Source: Microlunatus kandeliicorticis
GTDB taxonomy: Bacteria; Actinomycetota; Actinomycetes; Propionibacteriales; Propionibacteriaceae
Direction: 5' to 3'
NCBI RefSeq assembly: GCF_014137855.1
Contig: NZ_JACGWT010000004.1
Span: forward strand, 372,001 to 436,000
Length of the DNA: 64,000 bases
The notes under the pieces were generated by a model. That model saw nothing but the letters and a program-made list of their open reading frames with translations. It was not told where the DNA came from and searched no databases. The number at the start of each line of letters is the position of its first letter. The stretch's first letter is position 1. Made by a program: the position numbers and the translations under genes. Shown piece by piece: positions 58,657-64,000 of the stretch.

Positions 58657-59988
58657 GGACGGTCGGGACGCGACTTCCGGGGTGGTTCGGACCGCGGCGG
58701 TCGGACGCGACCGACCTCGGAGCAGCTGGACGGCCAGCGCGACGATGATCACCGCCCCGAGCACCGGCCCGAAGTTGGCGATCACCTCCTGCCCGAAGTC
58801 GTAGGTCAGCTCGACGTTGTTGCCGTAGGGCAGCCGGGCCAGCGGCAGGCAGACGCAGACCCAGACCACCCAGACGCCGCAGGCCAGCGTCGTCCAGACG
58901 GGCAGCCGGACGCCGGGTCGGTCCGGGCTGGCCGGCCACCGGCGCTGCGCGAGCTGGCCGACCACGGCGATCCCGAGCGGCAGGATCCAGACGAAGTGGT
59001 GGGTCCAGGACAGCGGCGAGGCCAGGTTGGTGGCCAGCCCGACCAGACCGACGGCGAAGACCTTGGCCCCGCGACGCCACCAGTAGGCGGCGACGATCGC
59101 GGCGAGCAGCGCGACCACGCCGGCGATCGGCAGCCCGATCAGGGTGGTGGAGGTGCCCTTGCCGACCAGCCGGAAGAACACCCCGAGCAGCGACTGGTTG
59201 CCGACGTAGAGCGGTGAGGCGGTGTGGGTGTTGCCGCCGAGCAGGCTCTTGGCGAAGTCGACGGTCTGGTGCGGCTGGAGGACCGCGCCGACGCCGGTGA
59301 AGAAGCAGAACGAGGCGATCCCCCACAGCGCCGCCCGGCGCCGGCCGAGCAGCAGCAGGAAGACCACGAACAGCGCCGGCGTGAGCTTGATCGAGGCGGC
59401 CAGCCCGATCAGGATGCCGCGCGGGATCCGGCGCCGGCCACCGCCGGGCAGGTCGGGCCGGTCCTCCGGGTCGGGCAGCAGGTCGATCACCACGAAGGCC
59501 ATCAGGAAGGTGTTCACCTGGCCGTAGCCGAGGGTGGTGCGGATCGGCTCGACCGCCACCAGGACCGCGACCATCAGCAGCGTCATCGGCAGCCCGCGCG
59601 GGACCCCGCAGCGCTTGAGCACCGACCACTGGGCCCAGAGCAGCCCGGCCGCCCAGATCAGCTGCCACATCACGTAGGGCCCGAAGGCCAGCGGCACCAT
59701 CAGGATGGCGGCGATCGGCGGGTAGATGAAGTAGAGGTGCCAGCCCGGGGTGACGGTCTGGAAGATGTCCTTGCCGGCCAGCAGGTCGTGCACCGCGTAG
59801 ACGTAGACCTGCAGGTCGATGGTGGCCGGGACGTAGGGCGAGTACCGACCGCCGGAGATGATCCGCGGCAGCAGCACCAGCCCGACCAGATAGGCCGGCA
59901 GCAGCTCGAGCGCGGCCCGGGCGGCCAGCTGGCCGCGGGTCAGCGGAGCCGGGGTTGCGGTCGGACGCGGACGGACGGCGGTGGTCAT
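58654..59988 (-). CDS. GT87 family mannosyltransferase-like membrane protein
   Basis: A 444-residue polytopic protein with about eleven membrane segments. '[21 protein letters not shown]' contains the early acidic residue of GT-C enzymes; '[19 protein letters not shown]', '[19 protein letters not shown]' and '[19 protein letters not shown]' are the conserved blocks of the GT87 (alpha-1,2-mannosyltransferase, polyprenyl-phosphate-mannose using) family of actinobacterial cell envelopes. Its ATG overlaps the HIT gene stop (ATGA at 59985-59988). The acceptor is unknown. Confidence 0.85.
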   Translation of the reverse strand: MTTAVRPRPTATPAPLTRGQLAARAALELLPAYLVGLVLLPRIISGGRYSPYVPATIDLQVYVYAVHDLLAGKDIFQTVTPGWHLYFIYPPIAAILMVPLAFGPYVMWQLIWAAGLLWAQWSVLKRCGVPRGLPMTLLMVAVLVAVEPIRTTLGYGQVNTFLMAFVVIDLLPDPEDRPDLPGGGRRRIPRGILIGLAASIKLTPALFVVFLLLLGRRRAALWGIASFCFFTGVGAVLQPHQTVDFAKSLLGGNTHTASPLYVGNQSLLGVFFRLVGKGTSTTLIGLPIAGVVALLAAIVAAYWWRRGAKVFAVGLVGLATNLASPLSWTHHFVWILPLGIAVVGQLAQRRWPASPDRPGVRLPVWTTLACGVWVVWVCVCLPLARLPYGNNVELTYDFGQEVIANFGPVLGAVIIVALAVQLLRGRSRPTAAVRTTPEVASRPS

Positions 59989-60410
59989 GCGGCCCCCTGC
60001 CCGGTCAGCTGGGCGTGCACCGCGTCGAGCTCGGCCGCGTCGGCCCCGTGCTTGCCACTGAACAGCCCGCGCAGCCCTGGGCTGTCGGCATAACGCGGGA
60101 CCAAGTGGACGTGCAGGTGGAAGACCTCCTGCCCGGCCACCGCCCCGGCCGAGCTGAACGCGTTGAGCCCCTCGGCGCCGAGCCGCTCGGTCAGCAGCCG
60201 GGCGACGTGCTCGACGGCCGGCGCGATCTCGGGCAGCCCGCCGGCCCTGAGGTCGGCGACGTGCCGGCGCGGCACCACCAGCGTGTGGCCGCGGTGGAAG
60301 GGCGCGAGGTCGAGGAAGGCCACCGCGTGCTCGTCGGCGTGCACCTGCCGCGACGGCAGCTCACCGGCCACGATCCGGCAGAAGATGCAGTCGGTCTGGT
60401 CCTGCGGCAC
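59985..60410 (-). CDS. HIT family nucleotide-binding hydrolase
   Basis: A 141-residue HIT protein. '[20 protein letters not shown]' opens it and '[12 protein letters not shown]' (H98, H100, H102) is the catalytic histidine triad. Such enzymes cleave AMP from phosphoramidates or dinucleotides. The GTG at 60410 is chosen because GGGGAG precedes it and the family starts near 'CIFC'; the frame is open to 60452. It precedes the GT87 gene and is divergent from glyS. Confidence 0.88.
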   Translation of the reverse strand: MPQDQTDCIFCRIVAGELPSRQVHADEHAVAFLDLAPFHRGHTLVVPRRHVADLRAGGLPEIAPAVEHVARLLTERLGAEGLNAFSSAGAVAGQEVFHLHVHLVPRYADSPGLRGLFSGKHGADAAELDAVHAQLTGQGAA

Positions 60411-60583
60411 CGTCGGCTCACTCCCCTTCGTCGCCGTCCCCCGCCTGCGCACGTCCCGGGCGGCGGTTCGGACACAGCTTCCCCCGGCCGCGGCTCGGGA
60501 GCAAAGCGACGCTCAGCGATGAGGCAAGATGTTCTGTCGGCGCCCGCGCGCCGCACCGAGCCGGACTGAGGGGAAGAGAACCC

Positions 60584-63622
<3,039 letters not shown>

Positions 63623-63640
63623 GCCGCCCGGCGCGCGAGG

Positions 63641-63798
63641 ACGTGCGCTGAGCCTGTCGAAGCGCAGAAGGCACTTCGACAAGCTCAGTGCACGGCACAA
63701 CCCCCAGAACGCACCCTGAGCCCGTCGAAGCGCACGGGCAACGCGCGCTGAGCCCGTCGAAGCGCAGAACGCACGTCGACGAGCTCAGTGCACGGCAG
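63641..63798. repeat. Palindromic repeat cluster, locus 3
   Basis: The gap after glyS holds alternating CGCTGAGCC(T/C)GTCGAAGCGCAGAA and C(T/G)TCGAC(A/G)AGCTCAGTGCACGGC elements. The first pair (63645-63664 and 63674-63693) forms a near-perfect 20-bp inverted repeat and could act as a terminator for glyS and for the convergent gene. Later copies start at 63714, 63747 and 63774. It is the same family as at 22.7 and 49.8 kb. Confidence 0.8.
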
Positions 63799-63816
63799 AA
63801 CTCCGGGCCGCGTGGG

Positions 63817-64000
63817 TCAGCCCTGGTCGGCGCCGCTGTCGTCGCTCGGGCTGCTGGAGGCGGACGGGGTGTCGTCCGAACCGGCGCTGGGCGCACTGGT
63901 CGGCTTGCCGTGGCCGTGCGTCTTGAGCTTGGGCATCGGCTGGGTGAAGGTCACCGCGCACGGGGTCGCGCCGGTGCGGCCGATGGTGACGGTGATCGTC
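63817..64000 (-). CDS. C-terminus of a probably secreted or membrane-linked protein (partial)
   Basis: The last 60 codons of a minus-strand gene that continues beyond the window. It reads 'TITVTIGRTGATPCAVTFTQ', then 'PMPKLKTHGHGKPTSAPSAG' and a Ser/Asp/Pro-rich tail 'SDDTPSASSSPSDDSGADQG', with stop at 63817-63819. The beta-strand pattern with a cysteine and a disordered tail suggests an extracytoplasmic domain; a peptidyl-prolyl isomerase-like or lipoprotein type was considered but cannot be supported from so short a piece. Confidence 0.6.
   Translation of the reverse strand, partial: TITVTIGRTGATPCAVTFTQPMPKLKTHGHGKPTSAPSAGSDDTPSASSSPSDDSGADQG

Overview
The window is very GC-rich chromosomal DNA from a member of the Actinomycetota. 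Evidence for this is the abundance of GTG starts, GTGA/ATGA start-stop overlaps, strong GC bias at third codon positions, several apparently leaderless promoters, and actinobacterial marker families (HGxxPAAW protein, Trp-associated membrane protein, TIGR03085 protein) in actinobacterial gene order (hisI-trpE-trpC-trpB-trpA-lgt; gatCAB / ACT protein / ligA / mnmA). A placement in or near the Propionibacteriales is only a guess. No rRNA, tRNA, CRISPR array, integrase or transposase was recognised.

Layout. 0-4.3 kb: a secreted SH3-like protein, a PLP D-amino-acid enzyme, a DUF1697 protein and a SulP anion transporter. 4.4-5.9 kb: a compositionally different two-gene insert encoding a P-loop GTPase and a 113-residue partner. 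6-14.8 kb: glutamate synthase gltBD, a membrane acyltransferase and lgt. 14.8-22 kb: a tryptophan block (trpA, trpB, trpC, trpE, with hisI and small membrane proteins). 22-27.4 kb: a TIGR03085 protein, a large PEP-synthase/rifampin-phosphotransferase-like enzyme next to a MarR-type regulator, and an NmrA-like oxidoreductase. 27.4-42.4 kb: the conserved block gatB-gatA-gatC, DUF1015, ACT protein, ligA, an ABC exporter, small kinases, a MOSC protein, a MetE-like protein and mnmA.

42.5-49.8 kb is a catabolic cluster: an IclR regulator diverges from hyi, glxR, gcl, glxK and allB. Gcl joins two glyoxylates into tartronate semialdehyde, Hyi interconverts it with hydroxypyruvate, GlxR reduces it to glycerate and GlxK phosphorylates glycerate. 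AllB links the route to allantoin, although the middle steps of allantoin breakdown are not in the window. A promoter with paired operator half-sites sits before hyi. Next come a 67-bp tandem repeat, an APH-type kinase, and a three-gene FrcBCA-like sugar ABC importer with a universal stress protein; the importer promoter has a palindrome over its -10 box.

54.6-56.9 kb holds the most unusual locus: a small exported protein with a SipW/TasA-type leader, followed 2 bp later by an ER/SipW-type signal peptidase fused in one frame to a second SipW-like leader and a LamG-type lectin domain. The enzyme and a probable substrate are thus in one polypeptide. The rest is ilvD, a GT87 mannosyltransferase-like protein, a HIT protein, a fused alpha-beta glycyl-tRNA synthetase and the end of a secreted protein. 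Intergenic copies of a palindromic 'CTTCGACAGGCTCAG' family occur at 22.7, 49.8 and 63.7 kb.
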